Below, piece after piece: positions 16,384-25,291 of a DNA stretch of 64,000 nt. A program made the position numbers and the translations under genes. The stretch comes from Euzebyella marina (lineage in GTDB: Bacteria; Bacteroidota; Bacteroidia; Flavobacteriales; Flavobacteriaceae): the NCBI RefSeq assembly GCF_014855515.1, contig NZ_JACYFK010000001.1, positions 1,302,001 through 1,366,000 on the forward strand, read 5' to 3'. The notes beneath the pieces were generated by a model. That model made no database searches. It had not been told where the DNA came from and worked only from the letters and a program-made list of their open reading frames with translations. Positions within the stretch are counted from its first letter, which is position 1; the number at the start of each line of letters is the position of its first letter.

Positions 16384-17454
16384 ATGACTTTTGCAAATGA
16401 AATATTGGCCTGGTACGAGCGTAACAAGCGCGATTTGCCATGGCGTACAACGACAAACCCCTACAATATTTGGCTTTCCGAGATAATGTTGCAGCAAACA
16501 AGGGTGTCCCAAGGCTTGCCCTACTACCAAAAGTTTGTTGAGAATTTTCCTGCTGTGGAAGATCTGGCCGAGGCTTCCGAAGAGAAAGTTCTCAAACTCT
16601 GGCAAGGGTTGGGGTATTATTCTAGGGCCAGAAACCTACATGCGACCGCTAAAATGGTAGCCTACGAATATGATGGGCAATTTCCTGATACCTATAAAGA
16701 ACTGCTCGCGCTCAAAGGTGTGGGCGATTATACAGCAAGTGCCATAGCTTCTATCTGTTTCGGTCGACCTGAACCGGTGGTTGATGGTAACGTCTATCGC
16801 GTTCTTTCTAGATATTTCGGTGTCGACATACCTATTAATAGTACCGAAGGTGTCAAATACTTTAAACAATTGGCCCGGGAAGTTATGCACCTTGAACGAA
16901 TAAGGGATTATAATCAAGGTATAATGGAGTTCGGCGCCATGCAATGTGTGCCTCAAAGCCCGAATTGCCAGGTCTGTCCGTTAAGTTCAAGCTGTAAGGC
17001 TTTAAAAGAGGGCACTGTAGGAAGTTTGCCCGTGAAATTGAAAAAGACCAAGGTAAAAACACTTTACTTTAATTACTTGGTTCCGATATCTAAAGGTGGT
17101 TTGACTATCTTGGAACAACGAACCGATAATGGAATTTGGCGCAACCTTTGGCAGTTTCCGTTGCTCGAATCTAAAAAAGAACTTGAATTGAAAGAATTGA
17201 AAGTTCAACTTGAAGCATCTGAACATTTTTCAAAAGCATTAAATGTTTCAAGGTTCGACCCCATGTCGATTATACATAAACTGTCGCATCGCCACATTCA
17301 TACGGTATTTTGGATTATAGAATTGAACGATATTTCCAATGGAGGCATTCCTTTTGAAAAAGTTGAGCAATATCCCGTTCCTGTTTTAATAGATGAGTTC
17401 TTGAAAAGACTTAAAAATTCGTATTTTTGGCCATTAAACGACAGCAGATTATGA
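16384..17454 (+). CDS. mutY: A/G-specific adenine glycosylase
   Basis: MutY removes adenine mispaired with 8-oxoguanine. The N-terminal domain shows LPWR, WLSEIMLQQTRV (catalytic Glu near residue 37), LWQGLGYYSRARNL, the helix-hairpin-helix LKGVGDYTASAI, and VVDGNVYRVLSR with the catalytic Asp. The [4Fe-4S] cluster motif C-x6-C-x2-C-x5-C is complete near residues 189-205. The C-terminal part carries the NUDIX-like domain that reads 8-oxoG (RTDNGIWRNLWQFP). The length of 356 is typical. A TACTTTTG box at 16357-16364 may be its promoter. Its stop overlaps the ssb start as ATGA. Confidence 0.95.
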   Translation: MTFANEILAWYERNKRDLPWRTTTNPYNIWLSEIMLQQTRVSQGLPYYQKFVENFPAVEDLAEASEEKVLKLWQGLGYYSRARNLHATAKMVAYEYDGQFPDTYKELLALKGVGDYTASAIASICFGRPEPVVDGNVYRVLSRYFGVDIPINSTEGVKYFKQLAREVMHLERIRDYNQGIMEFGAMQCVPQSPNCQVCPLSSSCKALKEGTVGSLPVKLKKTKVKTLYFNYLVPISKGGLTILEQRTDNGIWRNLWQFPLLESKKELELKELKVQLEASEHFSKALNVSRFDPMSIIHKLSHRHIHTVFWIIELNDISNGGIPFEKVEQYPVPVLIDEFLKRLKNSYFWPLNDSRL

Positions 17455-17921
17455 GCGGTACATTAAACAAAGTGATGTTGATAGGGCATTTGGGCGATGA
17501 GGTTAAAATGCACTACTTTGAAGGAGGCGGATGCATCGGTAGGTTTCCGATTGCGACCAATGAAACCTATACAAATAGGCAGACGGGAGAAAAAGTGACC
17601 AACACCGATTGGCATAATGTAGTTGTGCGCAACAAAGCTGCCGAAATATGCGAGAAGTATTTGAGCAAGGGCGATAAGATATATGTTGAGGGCCGTTTAA
17701 AGAACAGGCAATGGCAGGGTGAAGATGGCAATACCCGTTATACGACTGAAGTACACGTGCAAGACTTTACTTTTTTGACCACTAAAAAGGAGAGTATGGA
17801 GAATAGCCAAAGTAATTCATCTCAACCTGTGGCACAATCAGGGGGGCAACAACCTGCACAGAGAAATACGGCTCAGCAACATACAGTCAATGAGCCGGAA
17901 GAAGATGATTTGCCGTTTTAA
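17451..17921 (+). CDS. ssb: Single-stranded DNA-binding protein
   Basis: This 156-residue SSB has the OB-fold segment LNKVMLIGHLGDEV at the start, TDWHNVVVRNKAAEICEKYL, and GDKIYVEGRLKNRQW, followed by a Q/S-rich linker and the acidic tip EEDDLPF that recruits partner proteins. The ATG at 17451 overlaps the mutY stop, and gives the conserved N-terminus; extra codons upstream (to 17427) belong to mutY sequence. It is an essential replication and repair protein. The mutY-ssb-gldE-gldD order is known from flavobacteria. Confidence 0.95.
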   Translation: MSGTLNKVMLIGHLGDEVKMHYFEGGGCIGRFPIATNETYTNRQTGEKVTNTDWHNVVVRNKAAEICEKYLSKGDKIYVEGRLKNRQWQGEDGNTRYTTEVHVQDFTFLTTKKESMENSQSNSSQPVAQSGGQQPAQRNTAQQHTVNEPEEDDLPF

Positions 17922-18034
17922 GCTATTGAAATACGCTATAAAATTAAGGTAGTGTTTTGTATATTCATATTCCATATTTAAATAACCGAATACTTATTAA
18001 TAGTAAATCGCGTTTTACAAATAAATTTTAACGA

Positions 18035-19357
18035 TTGGACCCTGACCCTCTTAGTGTTCTTCCGAATTTTATGGCCTCCGGAGGTACTTTTGCCTTCCAA
18101 ATAGCGGTTTTAATATTACTTCTTATTTGCTCAGCCCTTATTTCAGGTGCCGAAGTAGCATTTTTTGGCCTTTCCGCTACCGATTTAAAAGATATCATCG
18201 AGAAAAAAACCACTCAGGGTGGCATAATTGAAAGATTGCTCGACCGACCTAAAAAGTTGCTGGCGACAATTCTGATAGCCAATAATGCAATCAATATTGG
18301 GGTGGTTCTGCTTTTTAGCGATGTAGGCGAAACTTTGTTTGTAAATGTCGATATCGAATGGGTTCGTTTCGTGCTAGAGGTGGTGGTCGCAACTTTTTTG
18401 ATTTTGATGTTCGGTGAAATCTTGCCGAAGGTATATGCCAATAGAAACAGGGTGGCCTTTGCCCATTTCATGTCCTTTCCCTTAAAGGTCTTAGATGTGA
18501 TTTTTTCACCTTTAAGCCTGCCCATGCGGGCCGGAACGTTGTTTCTGTACAATAAATTGGGTAAGCAAAGGTCTAACCTTAGTGTTGACCATCTTTCTCA
18601 GGCTTTAGAGCTCACCGATGAAGGCGATACAACCAAAGAAGAGCAAAAAATATTAGAGGGTATCGTTTCTTTTGGTAATACCGATACCAAACAAGTTATG
18701 TGCCCTCGGATAGATATTTTTGCCTTAAGCGAAGATATGAAGTTTCCTGAGGTTATGCTCGAGGTCAAAAAGAACGGATACTCTAGAATACCGGTATTTT
18801 CTGAGAATATGGATAATGTTCTGGGAGTTTTGTATGTAAAGGATTTACTGCCCTATATCGACCGTAAAGCTTTCAATTGGATGAGTCTCATTCGTGAGCC
18901 CTTCTTTGTGCCGGAGAACAAAAAGTTAGATGATTTGCTTTTAGAGTTTCAGGAAAAAAAGAACCACTTGGCCATCGTTGTTGATGAGTATGGTGGTACC
19001 TCCGGTATTGTTACCTTAGAAGATATCATAGAGGAAATAGTCGGTGATATTACTGATGAGTTTGATGATGAAGACCTTATTTTTTCAAAACTCGACGATT
19101 ATAACTTTGTATTTGATGGCAAAACGGCGCTGAGAGATTTTTATAAGGTCACCAAAATCTTGAACGAAGATGAGTTTGAAGAGAAAAAGGGCGAAGCTGA
19201 AACCGTGGCAGGTTTTGTTCTTGAAATTGCTGGAAGTTTTCCGAAGCGAGGAGAAAAAATTGCATTTAACGACCATACCTTCATCGTTGAAAGTATGGAT
19301 AAGAAGAGACTAAAACAGATAAAGGTAACCTTGCCCAAACCCGAATCAGTTCAATAG
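18035..19357 (+). CDS. gldE: Gliding motility-associated membrane protein GldE (CNNM/CBS type)
   Basis: The 440-residue protein has a DUF21 membrane domain (about residues 15-150, with ALISGAEVAFFGLS), two CBS domains (about 205-330, with GYSRIPVF and HLAIVVDEYGGTSGIVTLED) and a C-terminal CorC/HlyC domain (345-430). This matches GldE and its hemolysin-like relatives, some of which transport divalent cations. The adjacent gldD and upstream ssb and mutY support GldE. In Flavobacterium johnsoniae GldE is linked to gliding and works with GldD. The start is a TTG at 18035 in an MDPDPLS context, as no ATG is available before the first membrane segment. Confidence 0.9.
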   Translation: MDPDPLSVLPNFMASGGTFAFQIAVLILLLICSALISGAEVAFFGLSATDLKDIIEKKTTQGGIIERLLDRPKKLLATILIANNAINIGVVLLFSDVGETLFVNVDIEWVRFVLEVVVATFLILMFGEILPKVYANRNRVAFAHFMSFPLKVLDVIFSPLSLPMRAGTLFLYNKLGKQRSNLSVDHLSQALELTDEGDTTKEEQKILEGIVSFGNTDTKQVMCPRIDIFALSEDMKFPEVMLEVKKNGYSRIPVFSENMDNVLGVLYVKDLLPYIDRKAFNWMSLIREPFFVPENKKLDDLLLEFQEKKNHLAIVVDEYGGTSGIVTLEDIIEEIVGDITDEFDDEDLIFSKLDDYNFVFDGKTALRDFYKVTKILNEDEFEEKKGEAETVAGFVLEIAGSFPKRGEKIAFNDHTFIVESMDKKRLKQIKVTLPKPESVQ

Positions 19358-19388
19358 ATATAATGGTAACTTTCAAAATCAACGTAGC

Positions 19389-19970
19389 ATGTTCTTGAAT
19401 TTTAGACAAAAACCAAGTTGGCCATTGAGATTATTGCCTTTGATGTCGGTTTTGGTCGTGCTCTCGAGTTGTAAGGAAGATGTTTTGCCAAAGCCAAAGG
19501 CAGAGTTGAGGTTAGAATACCCTAATCCTGAACCTGTGAAATTCGATACCGATTACTTCAGCTTTCGTTATAACGGGTTAGCAAAGGTGAAAAATACCAA
19601 TGCTTCTTCATTGACGTTAGAGTACCCCGAAATGAAAGGTGAAATCTTTATCAATTACAAATCGGTGGAGACAAATTTGCAAAAACTTCTATCTGACGCC
19701 CAGAAATTCAGTTACGAACATTCGGTGAAGGCAGACGGAATTCTTGAGCAACCGTTTATTAATTCTGATGATAAAGTTTACGGAATGTTCTATGAAGTAA
19801 GTGGCGATGCCGCCTCACAGGCGCAGTTTTATGTCACCGATAGTACAGAGCATTTTGTAACCGGGTCTTTGTACTTCTATACCAAGCCAAATTACGACTC
19901 GATATACCCCGCAGCGGTCTATTTAAGAAAAGATATTAGGGCGATTATGGAAAGCCTTCAATGGAAGTAG
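19389..19970 (+). CDS. gldD: Gliding motility lipoprotein GldD
   Basis: A lipoprotein signal peptide with lipobox VLSSC (Cys28) is followed by the GldD pattern: PKPKAELRLEYPNPEPVKF, FSFRYN, and a C-terminal RKDIRAIMESLQW. Length 193 fits the family. GldD is required for gliding in Flavobacterium johnsoniae; its molecular role is not settled. It lies 31 nt after gldE and converges with the small paralogue gene at 20004 with no clear terminator between them. Confidence 0.92.
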   Translation: MFLNFRQKPSWPLRLLPLMSVLVVLSSCKEDVLPKPKAELRLEYPNPEPVKFDTDYFSFRYNGLAKVKNTNASSLTLEYPEMKGEIFINYKSVETNLQKLLSDAQKFSYEHSVKADGILEQPFINSDDKVYGMFYEVSGDAASQAQFYVTDSTEHFVTGSLYFYTKPNYDSIYPAAVYLRKDIRAIMESLQWK

Positions 19971-20003
19971 ATTTAAGGCAAGATTAGTGAATAAGGCTTA
20001 CCT

Positions 20004-20429
20004 TTAATTATTAAGTATTCTTTCAGCTTGGGAAATACTTAAATCGATTTCTTCTTTTAATAAGGCAATTTTTTTCTCTTCTTCGAGAAGCCATTTTTTC
20101 TTCTCTTCTGTCAGTTGCTTGCCCTTCATCATTTCGTCTGCATCGAAACGTTCGCTAAAATTTTCCATCCAGCTTACCATAGATTGGTTGGCAGCTTTTA
20201 GATTTTTTATAGCAAGCTCATACTTTTCCTTTTTATACGAGGCATTGGCCCTAGTAGTCAGTTTATTAATGAGCTTGGATAGTTTGGGCATATCGTTCAT
20301 AACTTCGTCGTGAGAAGCCATGACCGAAATCATTTTGTTGGGTTCTTCACCACTTTCTTGCGAATGGCTTACCGAAACAAATAATGTCAACATCAAAATC
20401 AGTAGTGAGGTACGAAGGCCTTTTGTCAT
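20004..20429 (-). CDS. Small exported protein, paralogue of the next gene
   Basis: A signal peptide (ending VSHSQE) precedes about 115 helical, charged residues. It aligns with the product of 20529-20945 across its length: MASHDEVMNDMPKLSKLINKL versus MAIHDEVMPKMSQLG, SMVSWMENFSERFDADEM versus SMMDWMQNFGNRFDPDEI, and LLEEEKKIALLKEEI versus LDEEEKKVKDLKEEI. The family is often given the label viral A-type inclusion protein, which is a misnomer. It lacks a lipobox, unlike its neighbour. The long helices suggest a coiled coil. Function is unknown. Confidence 0.6.
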   Translation of the reverse strand: MTKGLRTSLLILMLTLFVSVSHSQESGEEPNKMISVMASHDEVMNDMPKLSKLINKLTTRANASYKKEKYELAIKNLKAANQSMVSWMENFSERFDADEMMKGKQLTEEKKKWLLEEEKKIALLKEEIDLSISQAERILNN

Positions 20430-20528
20430 CTTTAATGATTATTAGAAGCCGTTAAATTAATAACCGCAGGTAAGTTTTACCAAAAGCCTTCTTTAAATGA
20501 AGAGCTTAATTCGATGAACGTGTGATGA

Positions 20529-20945
20529 TTACTCCGTAATGCCAAGTAGTTCTTTGGCATTCGCGATACTGGCGTTGATTTCTTCTTTTAAATCTTTTAC
20601 TTTTTTTTCTTCCTCATCGAGCCATTCTTGTTTTTGTGCGGATAACTCTTTTCCGTTCAAGATTTCATCTGGGTCAAAACGATTTCCGAAGTTCTGCATC
20701 CAATCCATCATCGATTTGTGTGCCGATTGTAATTCTTTTCGGGCTTCCATGTATTTCAAGCCGATTTCGGTACTGTCGTTCTCCTTTGAGTTCAGTTCAC
20801 CTACCAAATCACCCAGTTGGCTCATCTTTGGCATTACTTCATCGTGTATGGCCATTACCTCTTTCATTTGGGAGGTTTCTTTCTCTTCTTTACAAGAAGA
20901 GCCAAAAAATAGCGTGAAGACTGCCAATACCATTAATATTCTCAT
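20529..20945 (-). CDS. Small lipoprotein, paralogue of the adjacent gene
   Basis: The N-terminus is a lipoprotein signal with LFFGSSC (Cys18), so the protein should be lipid-anchored, whereas its paralogue at 20004-20429 is not. The mature part is helical and acidic with HDEVMPKM near residue 33, WMQNFGNRFDPDEI near residue 81 and a C-terminal EEKKVKDLKEEINASIANA coiled-coil-like helix. The two genes lie 99 nt apart on the same strand and probably arose by duplication. No function is recognised. Confidence 0.6.
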   Translation of the reverse strand: MRILMVLAVFTLFFGSSCKEEKETSQMKEVMAIHDEVMPKMSQLGDLVGELNSKENDSTEIGLKYMEARKELQSAHKSMMDWMQNFGNRFDPDEILNGKELSAQKQEWLDEEEKKVKDLKEEINASIANAKELLGITE

Positions 20946-21037
20946 AAACCCAGATTTTATACAAAGATAGAAATTAGTCCCGTCTCGCTATTCGTCAAAG
21001 ATGTATTTAATGGGGTAAATGATTGTCAAAATAAGAT

Positions 21038-23104
21038 TTATTCAAAATCGGCATCGGTTAGGTCTTCATTGACCTTTATTTCTGAAACCTTGAATTCAAA
21101 ACTCTGCGGACCGACTGTCTGGCTTATACTAAAGGGAAAGAGAACCCCGTTCACTTCTTGATAATCATTATAATTGATGGTGCTGGTAACCGTTTGGCCA
21201 CCCATATCGCTTATGTTGACTTCCTGAACCTTAAGGCCGCTCTCTTTGTCGAAATAGAGCCATTTCTCATCGGAAACCTTCAGTTTATAGGCGGTCTTGC
21301 CATCAATGGGCTCTGCACCTTCCAACTCTAAGTTTTTCTGCAAATATTCAATTTCCGGAAATGGAGTAGCTTCTTCCTTAACCTTTATCAACTCATCATC
21401 GCCCATCTCTTTCTTTTGGCCCTGTATTACCATATAACCCTTTTCACCATCGTAAACTTGTAAACTCATTGAGTTGCCGGCAACTTTTACTTCTTGGAAA
21501 AATTGGTTCTTAGAGGTTTTTTTCATCTCAAGATTCAGTTTCATACCTTGAAGTTCGGCCTCGGCCAAAAGCGTAAAATTGTTTACTTCGTTCAGTTTTT
21601 CTTTTCCGCCTATGGCATCTATATATTTGTTCAGAATATCGTTGGAGTTTACATCTGCGGGTACTTCTGCAGAGTAATCGGGTTTTTTGACACTACGGGC
21701 GAAAGTGTCGTAATAGCTCACTGGCAAGGCCTTACCTTTAAATGTTATTTTTTCCAAGTTTTCGAGGACCTCGCTTCCTTTTCCGGCCACCACAATTCTG
21801 AGATTCGATGGTTTGAGGTATTTCTTTGCCGCTTTTTGAACGTCTTCAATAGTGATGGCATTAATTTTTTCCAGGTAAGTTTTGTAAAAATCTTTTGGAA
21901 GATTTTCAGTTTCAATATCTAAGGCATATTCAGCAATGGTCGCTGGGTCCTCTAGGGCCATTACGAACCTACCAGTATATTTAGCCTTGGTGTTTTTAAG
22001 CTCTTCCTCCGATATTGGTGCTGAATTGATTTTGTCAATTTCTTTGAGTATTTCTACCACCGAACTATCGGTAACGGCATTTCTAACACTGGCAGTGGCC
22101 CGAAATCTTGAAGGGGCATATTTATCATATCCTATTTGTGAATAAGATCCATATGTGTAACCCTTATCTTCACGAAGATTCAAGAATAAACGACCGTCGC
22201 CACCGCCCAATATTTCGTTGGCTATGACTGCTGACAGGTAATCAGGGTCGTTTTTTTTCAAATCGACCAAATTTTCGACCGTTATTTCTGACTGCACCGC
22301 ATTGGGCATGTCAATAAAATTGATTTGGGTGTATAGCGCATCGGAAGGTCTCGAAAATTGAAACGATAGTGGAGCGGCTTTGGTCCATGGCGTGAATTCT
22401 TCTTCGACCAATTCTTTTACCTGTTCAAAGTTGATGTCGCCTACTACCACCAAATAGGCATGCGCCGGCACAAAGTAATTTTCATAAAACTGAATTACAT
22501 CGGTGAGCGAAACTTTATTGACACTCTCAGCAGTAATAAATTCACCATAGGGGTGCTTTGTGGTAAAGGCCAAGGCCAAGCTCACACGTCGAGCAATGGC
22601 GGGAACATTCTTTTCACCTGCCTTGAGATTGGTCAACAACTTTTGTTTTTCCTTTTCGAATTCGTCATGCGTGAAATTGGGGTTAATGGCCGCATCTGCC
22701 ATGAGCTCCAAAATTCTCGGAAAATATTTCGAAAGTGAGGTAGCAAAGGCACTTTGAGAGCCAAAATTGATTCTTGCCCCTAGAAAATCTACCTCTTCGT
22801 TAAACTCGTCTTTAGGTATGTTTTTTGATCCCTTGCCCAGCAAACTTGCCATTAGGGAAGAAACGCCGGCGTTATCACCTTCTAAAACCGGGGGGTTATC
22901 GATTCGTAACTGTATGGAAACCCTTGGTAGTTTGTGATTTTCTACCACCAAAACTTCTAGACCGTTTTGTAGCTCGAACCGTTGGGGGTCTTGTAAATTT
23001 ATTTCGGGAGCTGGCCCTGGTTGGGGCATTTGACTTCTGTCTATCTGTGCATTAAGCCCAATGGTAATCAGCGTTATGAACAAGAGGGTAAGTGACTTTT
23101 TCAT
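21038..23104 (-). CDS. M16-family peptidase homologue, non-catalytic type, with C-terminal LolA-like domain
   Basis: The 688-residue protein begins with a signal peptide (MKKSLTLLFITLITIGLNAQ). Residues 30-455 form two M16 halves, but the inverted HxxEH zinc motif expected near residue 80 is absent (GVSSLMASLLGKGSKN), so this half looks catalytically inactive. Residues about 480-688 form a different domain, with NKYIDAIGGKEKL, a GEKGYMVIQGQ strand and FDKESGLKVQEV, resembling the LolA/outer-membrane lipoprotein-sorting fold. It is encoded 29 nt downstream of the HFFEH-containing partner, so the two probably form a catalytic plus non-catalytic periplasmic pair. Confidence 0.8.
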   Translation of the reverse strand: MKKSLTLLFITLITIGLNAQIDRSQMPQPGPAPEINLQDPQRFELQNGLEVLVVENHKLPRVSIQLRIDNPPVLEGDNAGVSSLMASLLGKGSKNIPKDEFNEEVDFLGARINFGSQSAFATSLSKYFPRILELMADAAINPNFTHDEFEKEKQKLLTNLKAGEKNVPAIARRVSLALAFTTKHPYGEFITAESVNKVSLTDVIQFYENYFVPAHAYLVVVGDINFEQVKELVEEEFTPWTKAAPLSFQFSRPSDALYTQINFIDMPNAVQSEITVENLVDLKKNDPDYLSAVIANEILGGGDGRLFLNLREDKGYTYGSYSQIGYDKYAPSRFRATASVRNAVTDSSVVEILKEIDKINSAPISEEELKNTKAKYTGRFVMALEDPATIAEYALDIETENLPKDFYKTYLEKINAITIEDVQKAAKKYLKPSNLRIVVAGKGSEVLENLEKITFKGKALPVSYYDTFARSVKKPDYSAEVPADVNSNDILNKYIDAIGGKEKLNEVNNFTLLAEAELQGMKLNLEMKKTSKNQFFQEVKVAGNSMSLQVYDGEKGYMVIQGQKKEMGDDELIKVKEEATPFPEIEYLQKNLELEGAEPIDGKTAYKLKVSDEKWLYFDKESGLKVQEVNISDMGGQTVTSTINYNDYQEVNGVLFPFSISQTVGPQSFEFKVSEIKVNEDLTDADFE

Positions 23105-23133
23105 GACTTTTATTTTGATGTATTAGGCTGTTT

Positions 23134-24456
23134 CTAGTTAGCTTGAGCCTCTTTTGGCAAATAATCGATTATCACACGTTGGTTTGGTTTGAAGTACTTA
23201 TCGGCTACTTCTTGTATCTCTTCGCGGGAAATAGAGCGGTATATTTCGATTTCTTTGTTGATGAGATCGGTATCACCGTACAAAAGGTAATTGCGCGCTA
23301 AAGAGTTGGCAATTCCTGCTACGCTTGAATTCGAGTTGACAAAACTGTTCTCAAACTTGTTGAGAAGCTTTTGATGGTCTCTTTCGGTAATGAGCTCTGT
23401 TCTTACTTTGGCTATTTCTTCTTCCATTTCGGCAATGAGCGTTTCACCTGTGGTTTCGCCAACCGGTAGGGCATAGACCAAATACATGCCGTAATCTTCT
23501 TGCCCCACATTAAAAGCACCTACTTGTACGGCCTGTTTTTGGTCGTCTACCATTTTTTTATAAAGTTTTGAGCTTTGACCATCACTCAGATAAGTTGAAA
23601 TCATATCTAAAACATAGGCATCTCTTTCTCTGAAACCGGGTGTTCTGTAGGCGATTACATAGGCGGGAATCTGAATGTTCGGATCGTAAGTTTGAATTCT
23701 TGACTCTTGGGTAATTGGGTCTTCTTTCGGATAGTTTCTTGTTACGGCTTCTCCCCGAGGTATATCACCGAAATATGCTTTGACCCATTTTTTGGTTTGT
23801 GGTATATCGATGTTGCCCGCCACTACTAACACCGCATTGTTCGGCACGTAATATTTGGCATTGTACGCAACAACATCGTTTAAGGTGGCGGCATCCAAAT
23901 CTTTCATATAGCCTATATTCGGGTCTTTGTAAGGATGTTTTTTAAACAGACTCTTACCTACCTCGATAATAAGTTGGCCATACGGGCGGTTATCATAACT
24001 GAGTCTTTTTTCCTCTTTAACAACTTCTTGCTGGGTGTCTACACCTATTTGGTCAATGACCGGATGTAACATTCGCTCTGATTCTAACCAAAGGCCCAGT
24101 TCTAAATTGTTCGATGGAAATACTTCATAATAATACGTGCGGTCTTGGGTAGTATTGGCATTATTTTGCCCGCCATTTGAGGAAACGATTTCGAACCATT
24201 TTCCCCTTTCTATGTTTTTAGAGCCTTCAAACAACAGGTGCTCGAAAAAATGGGCAAAACCCGTGCGTCCCTCGGTGCGGTCTTTTCCACCGACGTGGTA
24301 CATGACCGACGTGGTCACTAATGGAGCCGTGTCGTCATTATGTAAAATTACGTGCAGGCCATTGCTCAGATCGTACTCTTCGAAAGTTACTTCTTGGCTT
24401 ACGAGATGGGTAGCCGTTAAAAGGGCAATGAGGGCTACGAAAGCTGATTTGGTCAT
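23134..24456 (-). CDS. M16-family zinc metallopeptidase, catalytic subunit
   Basis: This 440-residue protein has a signal peptide (ending LVSQ) and the intact inverted zinc motif in GFAHFFEHLLFEGSKN (HFFEH, near residue 64), followed about 75 residues on by glutamates in LELGLWLESERM that complete the metal site. The second half keeps the M16 fold (RTPGFRERDAYVLDMIS). M16 enzymes often work as dimers of active and inactive chains, and the next gene encodes an inactive-looking chain. Substrates are probably oligopeptides in the periplasm. It is divergent from the DUF4199 gene. Confidence 0.85.
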   Translation of the reverse strand: MTKSAFVALIALLTATHLVSQEVTFEEYDLSNGLHVILHNDDTAPLVTTSVMYHVGGKDRTEGRTGFAHFFEHLLFEGSKNIERGKWFEIVSSNGGQNNANTTQDRTYYYEVFPSNNLELGLWLESERMLHPVIDQIGVDTQQEVVKEEKRLSYDNRPYGQLIIEVGKSLFKKHPYKDPNIGYMKDLDAATLNDVVAYNAKYYVPNNAVLVVAGNIDIPQTKKWVKAYFGDIPRGEAVTRNYPKEDPITQESRIQTYDPNIQIPAYVIAYRTPGFRERDAYVLDMISTYLSDGQSSKLYKKMVDDQKQAVQVGAFNVGQEDYGMYLVYALPVGETTGETLIAEMEEEIAKVRTELITERDHQKLLNKFENSFVNSNSSVAGIANSLARNYLLYGDTDLINKEIEIYRSISREEIQEVADKYFKPNQRVIIDYLPKEAQAN

Positions 24457-24623
24457 AGTAGCGTGTTTAGATACCTATTGGTAGCGATTAAGATGTTCTC
24501 GTTACAAGTTTATCGATTTTTGATAAAAATTTCTTCTGGGGTATTTCAATTTAACAAGAATTGTGAAAAATATGTTCTTAATTTTCAGTAATTTAAATGT
24601 GTGAACCTAAAAATTTTTGGATT

Positions 24624-25097
24624 ATGAAACAGTTTGCTTTACCCATTCGTTTTGGAGTAGCCACAAGTGGCTGTCTTGTTGCCTACTTTTTGATTCTATC
24701 CCTATTTGATTTGCATACCAATGTCTTTTATAGTCTTTTCAATGGCGTAATAACCGGTTTTGGAATTTACGAGGCCATTAAATACTATAAGATGGAAAAG
24801 CAGAACAGCTTTGATTATGGTAAGGGTTTTACCGCCGGTCTGGTAACCGGTTTTGTGGCCACCTTTATATTTACTTTGTTTTTTGCACTTTATGCAACCG
24901 AGATAAACATAGCATTTTTGCAAGAGCTGACTACCGTTTGGTTCAATGACTTTAAGAATTTTGAAGGTATTGTTTTCTTTACCGTAGCTATTATGGGCTT
25001 TGTAACTAGTTTGGTTTTGACTCTTTCATTCATGCAGTTGTTCAAAACAAGCAACAATATTCGAAAAAAGCCCATTTCTAACCGTATGGGGTTATAG
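24624..25097 (+). CDS. DUF4199-family membrane protein
   Basis: The 157-residue protein has four predicted membrane segments: GCLVAYFLILSLFDL, NVFYSLFNGVITGFGIYEA, AGLVTGFVATFIFTLFFAL, and IVFFTVAIMGFVTSLVLTL. The ordering and the YGKGFTAGLVTG segment fit DUF4199, a Bacteroidota family without known function. I start at the ATG at 24624 (MKQFALPIRFG) rather than 27 nt upstream, because the first helix follows directly. Nothing in its neighbourhood suggests a role. Confidence 0.7.
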   Translation: MKQFALPIRFGVATSGCLVAYFLILSLFDLHTNVFYSLFNGVITGFGIYEAIKYYKMEKQNSFDYGKGFTAGLVTGFVATFIFTLFFALYATEINIAFLQELTTVWFNDFKNFEGIVFFTVAIMGFVTSLVLTLSFMQLFKTSNNIRKKPISNRMGL

Positions 25098-25211
25098 TTC
25101 CAATGCGTTGGTAGTCAATGATAACACAAGTAATTTGGAGCGTTAGTTACTCTCTTGCTATTAAGAAGTAGTGATTGGGCGATTTTACATGCCAAAATCT
25201 AACTGATTGTG

Positions 25212-25241
25212 TTGTACATTAATGAATTAGACGTATATTTG
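25212..25241 (+). promoter_or_regulatory. Predicted promoter of rplU-rpmA
   Basis: TTG at 25212-25214 and TATATTTG at 25234-25241 are 19 nt apart, matching the Bacteroidota -33/-7 layout. The start codon of rplU follows at 25292. Confidence 0.65.
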
Positions 25242-25291
25242 CATCCGCTTATTGAAAAATAAGTGTTTGTAAAAACTAATTTATATACATT

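Noticed and set aside
21494-21922. Plus-strand open frames of 90-142 residues inside the M16 genes
   Set aside because: They are antisense frames of strong minus-strand genes, with no start context or family match.
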